Source: a bacterium
GTDB taxonomy: Bacteria; Patescibacteriota; Minisyncoccia; Phycocordibacterales; UBA9973
NCBI GenBank assembly: GCA_027484965.1
Contig: JAIXRY010000013.1
Location: 1 to 36,400 of the forward strand
DNA: 36,400 bases
Direction: 5' to 3'
The notes under the pieces were generated by a model, which saw only the letters and a program-made list of their open reading frames with translations, made no database searches and was not told where the DNA came from. The translations under genes were made by a program, and so were the position numbers. Positions 23,678-30,634 of this stretch are shown here, piece by piece (the first letter of the stretch is position 1; every line of letters begins with the position of its first letter).

Positions 23678-23709
23678 CAAAGGTAATATAAATTTATATT
23701 ACTTGTCAA
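23678..23709 (-). promoter_or_regulatory. leftward promoter with 20-bp palindromic operator
   Basis: On the minus strand, TTG (23709-23707), 21 bases, then TACCTTTG (23685-23678) is a good Bacteroidota sigma-ABfr promoter. The perfect palindrome GTAATATAAATTTATATTAC (23683-23702) fills the spacer and covers the -7 box start, so a bound dimer would block polymerase. It drives 23622-22543, with about 50 bases of leader. Confidence 0.75.
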
Positions 23710-23806
23710 GCATTCAGACAAAAAAACTGAAAATATTTTTACCGCCCCTTTCCCGCCTCCAATACATCCGCCCTTCCCAAACTACCTATCCCAACTTTGC
23801 GCAAAA

Positions 23807-23844
23807 TTTAAAGCCCTTTAAAGCTATTTTAAAGCCTATTTATT
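23807..23844. repeat. TTTAAA array, 10-11-bp period
   Basis: TTTAAA at 23807, 23817 and 23828 and TTTATT at 23839 lie at spacings of 10, 11 and 11 bp, at the 3' end of the early operon, overlapping the last codons of its last gene. Confidence 0.55.
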
Positions 23845-24652
23845 CAGGCTTTGTAATCCGCAACTTCTTCATATACTGCTCCACCTGTACCCGATGGCTT
23901 GCTTCCTCTCTTACCCTATCCTTCTTCGCCATACGAATATTAGCATCCCTTTTTGCCTCCAATTGCTCCCAACCCCTATTACCTTCACCCTTGCTTTGCA
24001 AGTGGAGACTTACGCTCTCATTCATCCAAGCCTTATTAAACTCTTCCTCGTACTCCCTAATCCACTTACAAATCGTTGGCAAATTCAAAGTCCCATAGAT
24101 TACCAGTTCGCCAGTAATAGCCCTTTTAAAAATCGTAGCGAGCCCTTCAATCGTCAACCACCCAAACGAGGCAACAATTACAGCAGAACTTTCAGTCAAT
24201 CCCCCCAACTTGTTTTTATCGGAATCCATCCCCAACAGCTTTAAGAACCCAGTAAGCAGTTGCGCAACCTCATACTCCGCAACCGCAACCTTCATTTCCT
24301 TAAACGATACCGATTCAATTGGCATCGCCTCCAATTCCGATTTCACTTCCAAGCCCTCCGCTTCCGCCCTTTTCAACTCAATATGCAAGTCATCGTAGTA
24401 TTTCAAAGCCCTGCAATAATCCTCATCATTGGCAAATTGCACTTGCTCCAACTCCTTCATCAGATTAACCAAGTGCAAACACTTCTTAGCCAAAATATCC
24501 TTTTCCAAAAGCAACTCACCCCGCTTACGCACCACCTTCACCAACTTATGAGTCGGCATAACCGATTTTACCGCAAGCAGAGCAGGTAAGTTCTTACTTA
24601 CCTGCAGCCCTTCTAAGTTCTTCGAGTTCGTCTGTAGCTGATTGTTGCTCAT
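23840..24652 (-). CDS. hypothetical early protein, 270 aa
   Basis: The helical protein has an N-terminal part with charged helices (ELLLEKDILAKKCLHLVNLMKEL), a central hydrophobic region (AVIVASFGWLTIEGLATIF) and a basic Arg-rich C-terminal helix (AKKDRVREEASHRVQVEQYMKKL). It overlaps the upstream gene by 59 bases. As the last early gene it may act in replication or regulation. I do not recognise the family. Confidence 0.6.
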   Translation of the reverse strand: MSNNQLQTNSKNLEGLQVSKNLPALLAVKSVMPTHKLVKVVRKRGELLLEKDILAKKCLHLVNLMKELEQVQFANDEDYCRALKYYDDLHIELKRAEAEGLEVKSELEAMPIESVSFKEMKVAVAEYEVAQLLTGFLKLLGMDSDKNKLGGLTESSAVIVASFGWLTIEGLATIFKRAITGELVIYGTLNLPTICKWIREYEEEFNKAWMNESVSLHLQSKGEGNRGWEQLEAKRDANIRMAKKDRVREEASHRVQVEQYMKKLRITKPE

Positions 24653-25055
24653 TGTACTTCTTTTTGATTACCCCTAACATTTCAGTTAAATTTCTATTGA
24701 TCTGCGGAACCGTCCGCTGCTTTGCTATGAATGGCGTTTGTAAAGCCCAGTTATCCAACAGGAACTGCCACACCGTGATACCGCTGCCGTCCTTGGCCTG
24801 ACTGTTCAGATACTTAATAATCTGTTTTAGATGATTAGTATGCACTCCGTCCCATTTAGGATCAAAGCCAAGCTCCCTTCGGTGAAAATCCCAGTAAACC
24901 TTCTGATACTCCCCAAGGTCCCCAGCCTCCAACTTATCCGCTTCCTCTATCTTTTTCAGAGTCCGCAAAACCGCCCCATACAAGGGTTTATCAAGTTCAT
25001 CAGCCCCCTTTTCTTTTAGCTTAATAAAGCTAATCTGCCTATCTAACTTTACCAC
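24594..25055 (-). CDS. hypothetical early protein, 153 aa
   Basis: The frame runs further upstream, but a GTG at 25055 sits one base after the stop of the GemA-like gene and gives a natural start (VVKLDRQISFIKLKEKG). The product is helical and basic, with GAVLRTLKKIEEADKLEAG, NHLKQIIKYLNSQ and VPQINRNLTEMLGVIKKKYNEQQ. Its place next to GemA suggests replication or transposition support. No family is recognised. Confidence 0.55.
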   Translation of the reverse strand: MVKLDRQISFIKLKEKGADELDKPLYGAVLRTLKKIEEADKLEAGDLGEYQKVYWDFHRRELGFDPKWDGVHTNHLKQIIKYLNSQAKDGSGITVWQFLLDNWALQTPFIAKQRTVPQINRNLTEMLGVIKKKYNEQQSATDELEELRRAAGK

Positions 25056-25056
25056 C

Positions 25057-25512
25057 TTACACCCCCTCCAAAAGTTCACGCACCAACACCCTTGCAGACT
25101 GATACTCATTATTACGCTTCATCTGCTCAAACTGCGTTACCAGCTTAGGCAACTCCTGCTCCGTGTAACTATTCAACGGTTTAGGCTTCAACACCCCCAA
25201 CCGCTCAACAAGCCCCTTCACAATCGCACTATTCTGCTCCTTGGTATTGGACTCCTGACAAAAGCCCATATCCCAACAAAGCGAAAATATCTTCTTCCGC
25301 ATCTTTTCACCAGGCTTCGGCTCTGCAGGCTCCGCCCCCGCCACAACTTGGCGTTCCAAGTAAGCAATTAACTCCCTCGCTTCATTCGGCGTTAGGTCCT
25401 TACTGCTGGAACTCCTCCCACCTGTAAACGATGCCACTAACTCCGATTTAAAATGTACCTGACCAGTCTGATTTAATAACTGGTGTAATCTGCTGTTTTG
25501 TCCTTTTGTCAT
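25057..25512 (-). CDS. GemA/gp16-like protein
   Basis: The 151-residue protein follows the pattern of Mu gp16 (GemA, DUF1018): N-terminal QNSRLHQLLNQTGQ, SSKDLTPNEARELIAYLER, MRKKIFSLCWDMGF, and a C-terminal half with LVERLGVLKPKPLNSYTEQELPKLVTQFEQM. GemA influences DNA topology and host gene expression in Mu. It is in the expected early region. Confidence 0.8.
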   Translation of the reverse strand: MTKGQNSRLHQLLNQTGQVHFKSELVASFTGGRSSSSKDLTPNEARELIAYLERQVVAGAEPAEPKPGEKMRKKIFSLCWDMGFCQESNTKEQNSAIVKGLVERLGVLKPKPLNSYTEQELPKLVTQFEQMKRNNEYQSARVLVRELLEGV

Positions 25513-25513
25513 T

Positions 25514-25861
25514 TTACCACTCTATCATTTGCCCCTCAAACACATTACCCGCTTTAAAGAACCAAGCCTCAAAATCAGCCTCGCTCTTAAATCCATCCGC
25601 CCGCCAAAACCCTTCCAAGTCCTGCACACGCTCCTTATTCACATACACCTCAATGCCCGTTGCAGGATTGTACATCGCCACATCGCTAACCTTAGTGCAA
25701 ATCGCTTCACCAATCCGCACAGGCTTAAACCGAGGACCACTCTTAAAAAACAGATTATCCCCAACCTTAAACAACCGCTTGCGGTATGCCCTTATCGTTC
25801 TGCTCTTGGTGCCAAGCACCACCGCCTCAACAAACTGACTATTAAAATTAACCGTTGGCAT
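25514..25861 (-). CDS. ASCH-domain protein
   Basis: The 115-residue protein has the ASCH plan: TKSRTIRAYRKRLFKVGDNLFF, SGPRFKPVRIGEAICTKVSDV and EGFWRADGFKSEADFEAWF. ASCH domains are RNA- or nucleotide-binding modules, and some are nucleoside hydrolases or phage-encoded. It starts and ends within a few bases of its neighbours. Confidence 0.75.
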   Translation of the reverse strand: MPTVNFNSQFVEAVVLGTKSRTIRAYRKRLFKVGDNLFFKSGPRFKPVRIGEAICTKVSDVAMYNPATGIEVYVNKERVQDLEGFWRADGFKSEADFEAWFFKAGNVFEGQMIEW

Positions 25862-25866
25862 CTCCC

Positions 25867-26265
25867 TTAATCGTTTAAATGTTGATGAGGTAGGTCAAAT
25901 ACTTTTGCGAAAATCGGATTGATGTTTTTTTGAAGTTCCACCAAAAACTTAAATCGAATGGCATAATCTGCAACATAAAAACCCTCGGGATTGCCTGAAT
26001 ACAATGATTTAGCAATTGGTATAATATTGCCAGATTCTATCTTTATCAGCTTTCTAATTAAATGCTCGCATTCAATTAAAGTCAAGTCAATAAAAACCTT
26101 TATTTTTTCCAGATTGATACACTTTAAAAGCCTATCAATCTTCTTCTTTTCAGTAGCTTTCAAAGCTTCCTCTCCAAAAAAGAAAGGTGAACGTGTGCAA
26201 TAATCATTGTAAACGGCTTTTGAAAATTCAGAAACCAATGCCTCCTTAAGTTCTTTTGTGCTCAT
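25867..26265 (-). CDS. hypothetical early protein, 132 aa
   Basis: I choose ATG 26265 (MSTKELKEALVSEF), 4 bases after the upstream stop; ATG 26295 (MGNQFLTVKD) would overlap the upstream gene. The protein has helices and a Lys-rich patch (KATEKKKIDRLLKCINLEKIKV). No motif is recognised. Its DNA is more AT-rich than the neighbouring early genes, which suggests a later gain. Confidence 0.55.
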   Translation of the reverse strand: MSTKELKEALVSEFSKAVYNDYCTRSPFFFGEEALKATEKKKIDRLLKCINLEKIKVFIDLTLIECEHLIRKLIKIESGNIIPIAKSLYSGNPEGFYVADYAIRFKFLVELQKNINPIFAKVFDLPHQHLND

Positions 26266-26269
26266 ATCC

Positions 26270-26455
26270 TTAACCGTTAAAAATTGATTCCCCATGTTCC
26301 ACTGCCAACGATTCCATAAGCGCATCAGCAGCATAAACCGCAGCATTGGCAGCCTGCTTAATCACACCATACTGTGTAGTGTTATTACCTGTAAGCATCG
26401 CCATAAGCACCTCCTTGGCTATCTGCTCTCTTTGTTCTTTTTGTTCCTTTGTCAT
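26270..26455 (-). CDS. small helical protein, 61 aa
   Basis: The product starts at ATG 26455 (MTKEQKEQREQIAKEVLMAML); an in-frame TTG at 26497 would add 14 residues. The N-terminus is a charged helix, followed by AANAAVYAADALMESL. It lies downstream of RNA element C. No family is recognised. Confidence 0.5.
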   Translation of the reverse strand: MTKEQKEQREQIAKEVLMAMLTGNNTTQYGVIKQAANAAVYAADALMESLAVEHGESIFNG

Positions 26456-26536
26456 TGTTCCGTTTTCTGTTTTAACTTTTAAAGTGGCACCCGACAAGCA
26501 CCTAATCCTTACCTCATCGGGTTACCACTTCCTGCC

Positions 26537-26591
26537 ATTCGGCATTGAACCCCCGCCCGCATTCGCTGCATAGGTCCACCCAGCGGGGATT
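26537..26591 (-). ncRNA. intercistronic structured RNA element, copy C
   Basis: This 55-base element lies 6 bases after an upstream stop codon (26598). On the minus strand CCCCGC pairs with GCGGGG around a conserved loop (GCGAATGCGG) and ends in GCCGAAT. Compared with copies A/B, two stem pairs change together (T-A and A-T become C-G and G-C). It is 15 bases shorter in the distal part. Function unknown. Confidence 0.6.
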
Positions 26592-26597
26592 GATTGT

Positions 26598-26807
26598 TTA
26601 ATTGAATAGCTTTAAATACTGCTTCTCTTTTTTTAAATGAGAGCTCTTAGATGCTTTTTCTACTTCAAGCCTGTGAATTGGCAATTCTTCATCCCAGTAC
26701 ACATCATCTCTTGACCTTTGATAGCATATAGCAATTTCAGTTTCGAGATTGATAGCTCCTTCTCGCCTGAGCTGTTTAATGTTTTCCAATAACTGTCTAA
26801 CCGTCAT
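26598..26807 (-). CDS. hypothetical protein, 69 aa
   Basis: The small protein (MTVRQLLENIKQLRREGAIN...) resembles short phage 'DUF' proteins with an N-terminal helix and a YWDEELPIHRLEVEK strand. Its ATG overlaps the stop of the Gp37/Gp68-like gene (ATGA), so the two are coupled. Confidence 0.6.
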   Translation of the reverse strand: MTVRQLLENIKQLRREGAINLETEIAICYQRSRDDVYWDEELPIHRLEVEKASKSSHLKKEKQYLKLFN

Positions 26808-27577
26808 AAAGCCTCCTTTCTGTTTTTATACCCCTTCGGCATCTCCCGCCTCTGTAAGTATTCGGGAAACTCACTTATATCCCTGCCGTGCCTATCCTTC
26901 AAACCCAGCTCCTTAGCTAATCCAGTACCCAACTGCTTTACAAAAACAGGTACTTCGTAATGCTCTGCGTATGCCACCACTTCTTCAATAGATGCGAGAG
27001 TAGATGGCCTGTAACCAAACGGTCCTTTGTCGTTTCCACTTTCCCCACCAACTATAATCCAGTCAGGAAGAAAAGTACCTTCAAATCGAACTATCTCAAG
27101 TATAGGCTCAACGCTTAAAAACTTAACCTTAGCAGGTATTTTTTCAAGGAAGCCAACCCTACCATATACCTCATTATTTTCCACACTCACCCCCAACCAA
27201 ACATTTTCATAACCGCTACCCCAGTCAGCTGGCAAATGCTCCAACACCCGCTCTGGTCGCTTCGTCAATATCTGATAAGTCAAGTGAGGCGTTTTCTTAA
27301 TAATCTCCCAAGCCTCTGCCCTAAACTCATCAGCCCTTGACTCAAAGAAGTCGCTCATTGAACAAGTGAAAACCAACGCAGGTTCCTTCCACTTCAAAGG
27401 CGCATTAAACGTCTTATCAGAGGCCCTATTTAACTGCCTACCTGCATTCTCGTAACCACTCCAACGGTGCGCATGACGGTGCATATAACAATTCAAGCAC
27501 CCTGCACTTACCTTCATACACCCTGACCATGGGTTCCAAGTATGATCAGTCCACTCAATATTTGATTGCTCTGCCAT
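26804..27577 (-). CDS. phage Gp37/Gp68 (DUF5131) family, radical-SAM-like protein
   Basis: The 257-residue protein starts EWTDHTWNPWSGCMKVSAGCLNCY with Cys20, Cys27 and Cys30, the hallmark of the Gp37/Gp68 family, and continues with KTFNAPLKWKEP, VFTCSMSDFF, ILTKRPERV, WLGVSVEN and IVGGESG. These motifs recur in the family, whose fold is thought to be a TIM barrel related to radical-SAM enzymes. It is found in many phages and plasmids. Its substrate is not known; DNA or queuosine-like modification has been suggested by context only. Confidence 0.9.
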   Translation of the reverse strand: MAEQSNIEWTDHTWNPWSGCMKVSAGCLNCYMHRHAHRWSGYENAGRQLNRASDKTFNAPLKWKEPALVFTCSMSDFFESRADEFRAEAWEIIKKTPHLTYQILTKRPERVLEHLPADWGSGYENVWLGVSVENNEVYGRVGFLEKIPAKVKFLSVEPILEIVRFEGTFLPDWIIVGGESGNDKGPFGYRPSTLASIEEVVAYAEHYEVPVFVKQLGTGLAKELGLKDRHGRDISEFPEYLQRREMPKGYKNRKEAL

Positions 27578-27614
27578 TCGTTCCGTTTGTTTTAGTCCCC
27601 TTACCTAGAAAGGT

Positions 27615-27902
27615 TTATTGGTTTTCTAATTTTGCCTGTATGCCTTTTGAATCGCAGCCAACATAAACCTCATCACCGTGTAAATCATCCATCTCCTCAA
27701 CAACGGTATAACTTTGGGCCTCAACTTTTTCAACACTTTCGGAAAGCGAATAACTAGGCAATGAAGAGATACCACCCTTCTCTTTTAAATAGCTATTTAC
27801 TTTGTCTAATGCCTCATTATCAGTTTCAGCTTCAACTACAAAATCTTTAAACCTTGATTCTTTCACAGTTTCAACCATGCAGAATTTATAAATATTTCTC
27901 AT
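27615..27902 (-). CDS. hypothetical protein, 95 aa
   Basis: The acidic protein (MRNIYKFCMVETVKESRF...) has an N-terminal strand-helix-strand-like region with DNEALDKVNSYLKEKGG and ends GDEVYVGCDSKGIQAKL. It lies immediately downstream of RNA element B, with 11 bases between them. No family is recognised. Confidence 0.55.
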   Translation of the reverse strand: MRNIYKFCMVETVKESRFKDFVVEAETDNEALDKVNSYLKEKGGISSLPSYSLSESVEKVEAQSYTVVEEMDDLHGDEVYVGCDSKGIQAKLENQ

Positions 27903-27913
27903 CTCTCATTCCC

Positions 27914-27983
27914 ATTCGGCACGTCCGTCTCCCCGATTGTACCCCTACCCGCATTCGATGCCAAGGCTAAACCAGTAGGGGTT
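27914..27983 (-). ncRNA. intercistronic structured RNA element, copy B
   Basis: The 70-base element is identical over its full length to copy A (28220-28289). On the minus strand CCCCTAC pairs with GTAGGGG around a loop that contains TCGAATGCGG; the element ends in GTGCCGAAT. It lies between a stop (27989) and a start (27902) and is not open in the frame of the next gene because of a TGA before its ATG. Confidence 0.7.
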
Positions 27984-27988
27984 GTGTT

Positions 27989-28210
27989 TTACTTTTTTAC
28001 TTTATTCAGGGTAATCAAGAACTCATCCCCCGCATTGAACTTGTTGAATAAGTCCGTATTTGTAACGGTCATACTTAAACTGCCCGCTGGCGTCCACTTG
28101 CTCCAGCTCTTGTTTTCCTCACTATCGCCAATCACAGGCTGCATTGCCCAGATTTCAGAACCTTCAAGCTTTGTAATTGAATTAACTTTGAATTTTGCTT
28201 GCACTTTCAT
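27989..28210 (-). CDS. hypothetical protein, 73 aa
   Basis: I place the start at ATG 28210 (MKVQAKFKVNSITK). The frame continues upstream through RNA element A without a stop, but that part repeats the element, so it is not taken as protein. The product is a beta-rich protein with WAMQPVIGDSEENKSWSKWTPAG and ends LITLNKVKK. No family is recognised. Confidence 0.6.
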   Translation of the reverse strand: MKVQAKFKVNSITKLEGSEIWAMQPVIGDSEENKSWSKWTPAGSLSMTVTNTDLFNKFNAGDEFLITLNKVKK

Positions 28211-28219
28211 AACTGTTTT

Positions 28220-28289
28220 ATTCGGCACGTCCGTCTCCCCGATTGTACCCCTACCCGCATTCGATGCCAAGGCTAAACCAGTAGGGGTT
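28220..28289 (-). ncRNA. intercistronic structured RNA element, copy A
   Basis: It is identical to copy B over 70 bases and begins 5 bases after the stop of the small membrane protein (28295). It has the same CCCCTAC/GTAGGGG stem. The exact identity with B, while C is diverged, points to recent duplication or gene conversion, or strong selection. Confidence 0.7.
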
Positions 28290-28294
28290 ATTAC

Positions 28295-28426
28295 TTATTT
28301 GTACTTCTTTTCTATCCGCCTAGTCTCTATGTAGATGGCTATGCCCATCACCCCCACAACCAGGGCAGCTCCCATCGCCATACCGCTTACAAGCACATAC
28401 GGCCACCATTCATAAGGAAGCGTCAT
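28295..28426 (-). CDS. small single-pass membrane protein, 43 aa
   Basis: An intact 43-codon frame starts MTLPYEWWPYVLVSG and continues with a hydrophobic segment (AALVVGVMGIAIYI) and a basic tail (RRIEKKYK), giving a single membrane span with the C-terminus inside. It overlaps the DUF3164-like gene by 17 bases. Confidence 0.6.
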   Translation of the reverse strand: MTLPYEWWPYVLVSGMAMGAALVVGVMGIAIYIETRRIEKKYK

Positions 28427-29135
28427 CTGCCCCTCCTTCCTCGGTTTCTACCTCGTCAGCCTCCACCGTTTCAACTACCACAGGAAGCACCGGCAACACG
28501 GCAAAATCTAGCTTGATACCCTGCCAAGCATTACCCGCTACTTTTTCAAAGAAGCGCACATAACTCTTGGTAGAGTTCACTTTGTAGCTTTCACGCAGCA
28601 ACGCCAACCCACGCTTCCACTTCTCATTTTCAAAGCGGTCCTCCATTGCGTATAATTTCTGTACGAGTTTCGGATCAAGGTTGCCGTTCTTCTTTTCAAG
28701 AAGCGACATTACCAATTCCTTCGTTACCTCATCATCGGCATACTTCTCAAGTACAAATTCCGAAATCAGGGCAACCGCTTCGGTACTGCGCGCATCGTAC
28801 TCACCTACGCCTTGGGTAGCATACTCAATTTTAAAGTTACCTTCCTTGTTTTTGAAGGTATAACTTGCCTGCGTGGTATCCCTTTCAGATTCCTTAATAA
28901 TCCTCTTTAGGGTATCTAGCTTATCAAAAACATAGTTTTTGAAACTTTGCAGCCCCCCCAATATCTCCTTGGCTTCTTCGGAAATCTCGGTAACTGTTAA
29001 ATCTTCTTCTTCTTCAAACAAGGCTCTAGCACTTCTTTGAAGTTCCTTTTTCGCCTGCTCTTCCGCTTGCCACTTCTGCTTCATTGCTTCTTCTTGGGCA
29101 GGGGTTAATACGGGTAATTCTAATTCTGTACTCAT
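28410..29135 (-). CDS. DUF3164-family early phage protein
   Basis: The 241-residue protein has the DUF3164 pattern: a region of charged helices, SYTFKNKEGNFKIEYATQG in the middle and STKSYVRFFEKVAGNAWQ followed by IKLDFAV at the end (family form: S-KTYVRFYER---W--I-LDLA). This family is typical of transposable phages (early region) and of unknown function. The start is directly beside a TTTAAA array. Confidence 0.85.
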   Translation of the reverse strand: MSTELELPVLTPAQEEAMKQKWQAEEQAKKELQRSARALFEEEEDLTVTEISEEAKEILGGLQSFKNYVFDKLDTLKRIIKESERDTTQASYTFKNKEGNFKIEYATQGVGEYDARSTEAVALISEFVLEKYADDEVTKELVMSLLEKKNGNLDPKLVQKLYAMEDRFENEKWKRGLALLRESYKVNSTKSYVRFFEKVAGNAWQGIKLDFAVLPVLPVVVETVEADEVETEEGGADDASL

Positions 29136-29163
29136 TTTAAACTGGTTTTAAATGGGGTTTAAT
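29136..29163. repeat. TTTAAA array, three units at 11-bp period
   Basis: TTTAAA at 29136 and 29147 and TTTAAT at 29158 fill the gap between the RecA-like ATPase stop and the DUF3164 start, with 11-bp spacing. Confidence 0.65.
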
Positions 29164-29813
29164 TAATCTTGAATGGGTATTTCAAATTCTACGAGCTCCT
29201 TAAACTTCGGATGCTCCCTCGCCTTTTCAGGCAGTATTACAAATGGCTTCGTTTCGCCAAATCTGCTCTCTGTTATCGCCACCCCACTGTCCACTCGGCA
29301 TTTAATGTCGCTCATATACCTGATGTCCTTCCCTGCCTGTGTCTGTGGTTTCCGTCCATATCCCTCCCAACTAATCATAATGAATGCCTTATTCGGGAAT
29401 TGGCTGCGGAGCTCTCTGTACTGGTCCGCCGATAAACCCATATAATCAATAGAGTCTATGATTACGAAGTTGGCTCGGTTCTTCTCCAGTGTCTTTAACA
29501 TTTGGCTGTAGCTATGCTTGTTGCCAATGCTTATTTCGGTGGCTTTCACTTCCGTAAGTCCTAACCGCTCACTGGCCTGTTGCAAACTCAATCCTTCCCC
29601 CTGTTCTATGCTGTTGAAGTAGATCTTGCCATACTGCATCAACTCCTTCATCAGCATCATTACAAAGGTGCTTTTACCTTGTGCGCTCTGCCCCCAAATC
29701 AACATAGAGAAGTTACGCTCGCAGTTGCCTAAGGTTTCAAGCAGAAAGCCGTCCCAGTCATAGCTTTTAAACTGGCGTTTGGCTAATCGTTGAAAGCTAA
29801 ATGTTTCTGCCAT
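29163..29813 (-). CDS. RecA-like P-loop ATPase
   Basis: The 216-residue protein has Walker A GQSAQGKST (41-49) and Walker B FVIIDSID (116-123), followed by RSQFPNKAFIMISWEG, which fits the RecA/Sak4/DnaB-like core. The size is that of minimal Sak4-type recombinases or phage ATPases. In a Mu-like early operon it may help replication or repair after transposition. Family placement inside the P-loop group is uncertain. Confidence 0.8.
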   Translation of the reverse strand: MAETFSFQRLAKRQFKSYDWDGFLLETLGNCERNFSMLIWGQSAQGKSTFVMMLMKELMQYGKIYFNSIEQGEGLSLQQASERLGLTEVKATEISIGNKHSYSQMLKTLEKNRANFVIIDSIDYMGLSADQYRELRSQFPNKAFIMISWEGYGRKPQTQAGKDIRYMSDIKCRVDSGVAITESRFGETKPFVILPEKAREHPKFKELVEFEIPIQD

Positions 29814-29814
29814 C

Positions 29815-30009
29815 TCAAAATATCGGCTTCCACTGTTTCAAATGCTCCTCTTTGTACTTAACGCTCTTGTCGTCCGTAAATACCAAGCCACTGCGCTCTT
29901 TAGTTACCGCCAACCGCTTGCGGGCGTGAGTACTATTGTACAGGTAACCCCAAATGGTGGTGCCTGCCTCGGGTTTCAATTCCCGCAATTCATACCATCT
30001 ATTTTCCAT
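29815..30009 (-). CDS. hypothetical protein, 64 aa
   Basis: The basic small protein (MENRWYELRELKPEAG...) is a strand-rich domain with WGYLYNSTHARKRLAVTKERSG. It lies one base before the ATPase start and overlaps the upstream 59-residue gene by 11 bases. No family is recognised. Confidence 0.6.
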   Translation of the reverse strand: MENRWYELRELKPEAGTTIWGYLYNSTHARKRLAVTKERSGLVFTDDKSVKYKEEHLKQWKPIF

Positions 30010-30178
30010 CTGTGTACCACTCTTCTATGATGTTCTTCAATGCCGTTTGAACCCGCACGCCGTCGTAATAAAATTGGTTTACTTCCGATCTACTCGGAGC
30101 AATGAATACGTTATTCGTGCTTCTGCAATAGTTGGTCAAGCCCTTATAAACCGTTTGGTAGTATTCTTCTTCTGTCAT
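29999..30178 (-). CDS. hypothetical protein, 59 aa
   Basis: An intact frame starts MTEEEYYQTVYKGLTNY and ends NIIEEWYTDGK. It fills the space between the 91-residue gene and the 64-residue gene with short gaps or overlaps, as in the rest of the operon. It is an acidic helical protein. Confidence 0.6.
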   Translation of the reverse strand: MTEEEYYQTVYKGLTNYCRSTNNVFIAPSRSEVNQFYYDGVRVQTALKNIIEEWYTDGK

Positions 30179-30182
30179 CGCC

Positions 30183-30458
30183 TTATCCGTCTATACCGTT
30201 ACCACAAGAGCAAACACCCTGACCAACACAAGCCTCGCATTGGTTCACTACTACAGACACTGACTCCCATTCCTTGCCACCGCCTGCCATCACCTCAATG
30301 AAGTCTGTGAGGTTCTTTTCAGCCACCCTAACATCATCCCGACAAAGCGGATATACATCAGGAAAGTCCACGTTCCTTGCAGCCGTTTCAAGAGCACCTG
30401 CTAACTTAGTTCTCAAGTAATGCAGCTGTGTTATTTGTTCCTGTTCTACTGGTGTCAT
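30183..30458 (-). CDS. hypothetical protein with C-terminal Cys cluster, 91 aa
   Basis: The N-terminus is helical (EQEQITQLHYLRTKLAGALETAA); the C-terminus CEACVGQGVCSCGNG looks like a small zinc-binding knuckle. Its ATG overlaps the upstream stop (ATGA). Function is unknown. Confidence 0.6.
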   Translation of the reverse strand: MTPVEQEQITQLHYLRTKLAGALETAARNVDFPDVYPLCRDDVRVAEKNLTDFIEVMAGGGKEWESVSVVVNQCEACVGQGVCSCGNGIDG

Positions 30459-30634
30459 TTCTTTTTTTCGGTTTTAATACTGATGGGACTGCTTTCGGTG
30501 CCTTCCAAGTAATCTAATGTTTGGAGTACTACTTTGGCTCGTTCTTTTTCGGTGCTTTTCGCATCAAACAGATGCCCTTCTGCACTCGTTCTTAGCTTCC
30601 TAAGTTTGGTTTTGAAGTATTCCTTACTAGCCAT
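30455..30634 (-). CDS. small basic protein, 59 aa
   Basis: I place the start at ATG 30634 (MASKEYFKTKLRKLRTS), which overlaps the MuB-like stop by 8 bases; the frame runs further up inside the MuB-like gene but that part is not expected. The product is basic and helical, ending in a Lys-rich tail. Confidence 0.6.
   Translation of the reverse strand: MASKEYFKTKLRKLRTSAEGHLFDAKSTEKERAKVVLQTLDYLEGTESSPISIKTEKKK

Noticed and set aside
28211-28270. Upstream extension of the 73-aa gene through RNA element A
   Set aside because: The extension is just the repeat element; the identical copy B is out of frame with its downstream gene, so the sequence is not under coding constraint.
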